Positions 31,631 to 32,893 of a DNA stretch of 32,893 nucleotides are shown in pieces. Position 1 is the first letter of the stretch. The number at the start of each line of letters is the position of its first letter. The DNA comes from an uncultured Bacteroidia bacterium (GTDB lineage: Bacteria > Bacteroidota > Bacteroidia > Bacteroidales > UBA932), in contig CACXNA010000018.1 of assembly GCA_902768985.1 (NCBI GenBank), forward strand, positions 1 to 32,893, given 5' to 3'. Both the position numbers and the translations under genes were made by a program. The notes beneath the pieces were generated by a model that saw only the letters and a program-made list of their open reading frames with translations, did not search any database and was not told the DNA's origin.

Positions 31631-32605
31631 ATGCGGTTTCTGACAAACCCTTCGACCGACCCCTGGTACAATATGTCGTTCGACGAGTACTGCCTGGAGC
31701 AGTATCCGTCGAACGACGTTTTTTTCTATCTCTGGCGCAACCGGCCCTCCGTGATCGTGGGCGCCAACCAGAACGTCTACACCGAGGTGAACCTCGGCTA
31801 CCTGGAGGCGAATGACATCCGCCTCGCTCGCCGGGTGACGGGCGGCGGCGCCGTCTACCACGACCTCCAGAATCTCAACTACACCCTCATCGGGCGGGAG
31901 GTCTCGCCGGAGCCGATCGTGCAGGCGCTGCGCGCGCTGGGCGTGCCGGCGGAACTGACCGGCCGCAACGACATCTTTGTCGACGGCCGGAAAGTCTCCG
32001 GCTACGCCCGCCGCCTCTGGCGTGACCGCCAGATCATCCACGGCACGCTGATGTACGACGTGGACCTGGACACGCTCGCCCACGCCCTGGACGTGCCGGG
32101 CTCCAAGCTCGCCGTCAAGGGCATCGCCTCCGTACGCAGCCGCGTGGCCAACCTGAAGGACTACCTGCCGCAGTTCTCCTCGCTGGACGCCCTGCAGGCT
32201 GCGCTGCAGGAAATGCTGGCGGCCGGCGACGCGGCGCTGCCGTTCGAGGACGCGCGTCGCGCGGAGGTGCAGCGTCTTTCAGACGCGAAATTCTCCACCT
32301 GGGAATGGATCTACGGCCAGTCCCGCGCAGCGGACCTGGTCCGCCGGGCGCGCTTCGCCTGCGGCACCATCGAGGCGCACATCTCCCTCGACCGCGGCGT
32401 GCTGACCGCCCTGCGCTTCGCGGGCGACTTCCAGGGCGCCCTCCCCGCCGCCGACCTCGCCGCCCGCCTGACCGGCCTGCGGTACGACCGCGAAACGCTT
32501 CGCGAAGCGTTGGATCGTCATTCCGGGCTTGACCCGGAATCCCCGTCTGTAGCCGCCTATTTCGATGGTCTGACCACTCCGGAACTGCTTGATCTGCTTT
32601 TTTGA
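31631..32605 (+). CDS. lplA: lipoate-protein ligase A
   Basis: Encodes 324 residues. LplA activates lipoate with ATP and attaches it to lysines of 2-oxoacid dehydrogenases and GcvH in the cytosol. Conserved pieces are NMSFDEYCLEQ, VIVGANQNVYTEVNLGYLE, RRVTGGGAVYHDLQNLNY, the GRNDIFVDGRKVSGYARRL stretch with the active-site lysine, and HGTLMYDVDLD. The C-terminal accessory domain runs to 324. Odd feature: residues 296-305, about [10 protein letters not shown], are the translation of a palindromic repeat (32517-32541) inside the frame; the frame is kept open and the normal-looking tail VAAYFDGLTTPELLDLLF follows. Confidence 0.94.
   Translation: MRFLTNPSTDPWYNMSFDEYCLEQYPSNDVFFYLWRNRPSVIVGANQNVYTEVNLGYLEANDIRLARRVTGGGAVYHDLQNLNYTLIGREVSPEPIVQALRALGVPAELTGRNDIFVDGRKVSGYARRLWRDRQIIHGTLMYDVDLDTLAHALDVPGSKLAVKGIASVRSRVANLKDYLPQFSSLDALQAALQEMLAAGDAALPFEDARRAEVQRLSDAKFSTWEWIYGQSRAADLVRRARFACGTIEAHISLDRGVLTALRFAGDFQGALPAADLAARLTGLRYDRETLREALDRHSGLDPESPSVAAYFDGLTTPELLDLLF
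32494..32541. repeat. palindromic repeat copy 4 plus adjacent 18-base palindrome, inside lplA
   Basis: The repeat family element occupies 32517-32541 with arms ATTCCGGG and CCCGGAAT. Five bases before it is a perfect 18-base palindrome, AACGCTTCGCGAAGCGTT (32494-32511). Both lie inside the lplA coding sequence near its 3' end. Confidence 0.85.
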
Positions 32606-32623
32606 AAAATTTCTCAAAATAAA

Positions 32624-32655
32624 TTTGGCAATTTCGAAAAAGTGGTTTACCTTTG
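32624..32655 (+). promoter_or_regulatory. rRNA operon promoter
   Basis: TTTG (32624-32627), 20 bases, TACCTTTG (32648-32655), with A/T-rich sequence just upstream (32605-32623), an UP-element-like feature. The leader 32656-32802 has no gene. It contains ATTGAAAATATTGGAAG (32688-32704), which resembles the antitermination/processing sequences of rRNA leaders. Confidence 0.8.
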
Positions 32656-32802
32656 CAGTCCCTTTCCGAGAGGAAGGATTGAAGATCATTGAAAATATTG
32701 GAAGATAAGTACAAGCAAGTACCGAGAAACTAAGAATCGAGAGCGTTGATTTCTTTGGAAATTGATCGAGTGTCAGGAGAGACTAAGAAGTATAAAAAAT
32801 AT

Positions 32803-32893
32803 ACAAAGAAGAGTTTGATCCTGGCTCAGGATGAACGCTAGCGGCAGGCTTAACACATGCAAGTCGAGGGGCAGCGCGAGGTAGCAATACTTT
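32803..32893 (+). rRNA. 16S ribosomal RNA, 5' end (partial)
   Basis: The universal 5' region AGAGTTTGATCCTGGCTCAG is at 32810-32829, corresponding to E. coli position 8 onward, so base 1 is about 32803. It continues GATGAACGCTAGCGGCAGGC and ACATGCAAGTCGAGGGGCAG, typical of Bacteroidales. The gene runs off the window. The exact 5' end is estimated by alignment to E. coli numbering. Confidence 0.97.

Overview
The window comes from a Bacteroidota chromosome, most likely an uncultured GC-rich member of the Bacteroidales. Four signs support this. Promoters are of the Bacteroidota type (TTTG or TTG, 19-20 bases, then TAnnTTTG). The 16S rRNA gene beginning at the right edge has a Bacteroidales-like start. 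Many signal peptides end in a lipobox cysteine. The gene set fits as well (DUF4954-like protein, LytTR regulators, single-protein fumarate reductase cytochrome b). Family or genus cannot be fixed from 91 bases of 16S; a UBA932/Cryptobacteroides- or Rikenellaceae-like lineage is only a guess.

Layout. 1-3484 (+) is the end of the spc/alpha ribosomal operon: map (3' end only), infA, rpmJ, rpsM, rpsK, rpsD, rpoA, rplQ. 3488-6395 (-) holds two overlapping shikimate genes: aroB, then a fused aroD-aroA. tRNA-Leu(CAA) follows at 6464 (+). 6737-12138 holds envelope and secreted proteins: an unknown lipoprotein, a three-gene esterase operon (-), a CubicO-type serine hydrolase (+) and a polysaccharide deacetylase lipoprotein (-). 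12195-14328 (+) is a DAACS transporter with unusual site residues followed by an S41-type lipoprotein.

14323-16741 is the most unusual part. A small ExbB/TolQ-like membrane protein gene and a membrane-anchored LytTR regulator gene are divergently paired, and the pair is then repeated in mirror image. This gives four genes arranged symmetrically around the overlapping 3' ends of the two regulators. The divergent control region of the left pair holds long direct repeats next to both promoters.

16789-20689 is pepP-like (-), then dus and lpxK (+). 20702-22025 (-) is pyrH-frr. 22124 (+) is a fumarate reductase/succinate dehydrogenase cytochrome b gene with no A or B subunit genes beside it. 22977-25908 (+) is rplM-rpsI-rpsB-tsf, with a structured leader-like region before rpsB. 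25977-28105 (+) is a polysaccharide flippase and a cyclophilin lipoprotein that share an ATGA overlap. After a tandem-repeat spacer, 28388-32605 (+) is a DUF4954-like protein, a SIS-domain protein and lipoate-protein ligase. A strong rRNA promoter and the start of 16S close the window.

Themes across the window. (1) A 25-base palindromic repeat (arms ATTCCGGG/CCCGGAAT) occurs four times: twice touching stop codons, once between rpsB and tsf, and once inside the lplA reading frame. (2) Several genes have their ATG only 6-8 bases after the -7 box, which suggests leaderless mRNAs. (3) Gene packing is very tight, with overlapping stop codons at convergent junctions.
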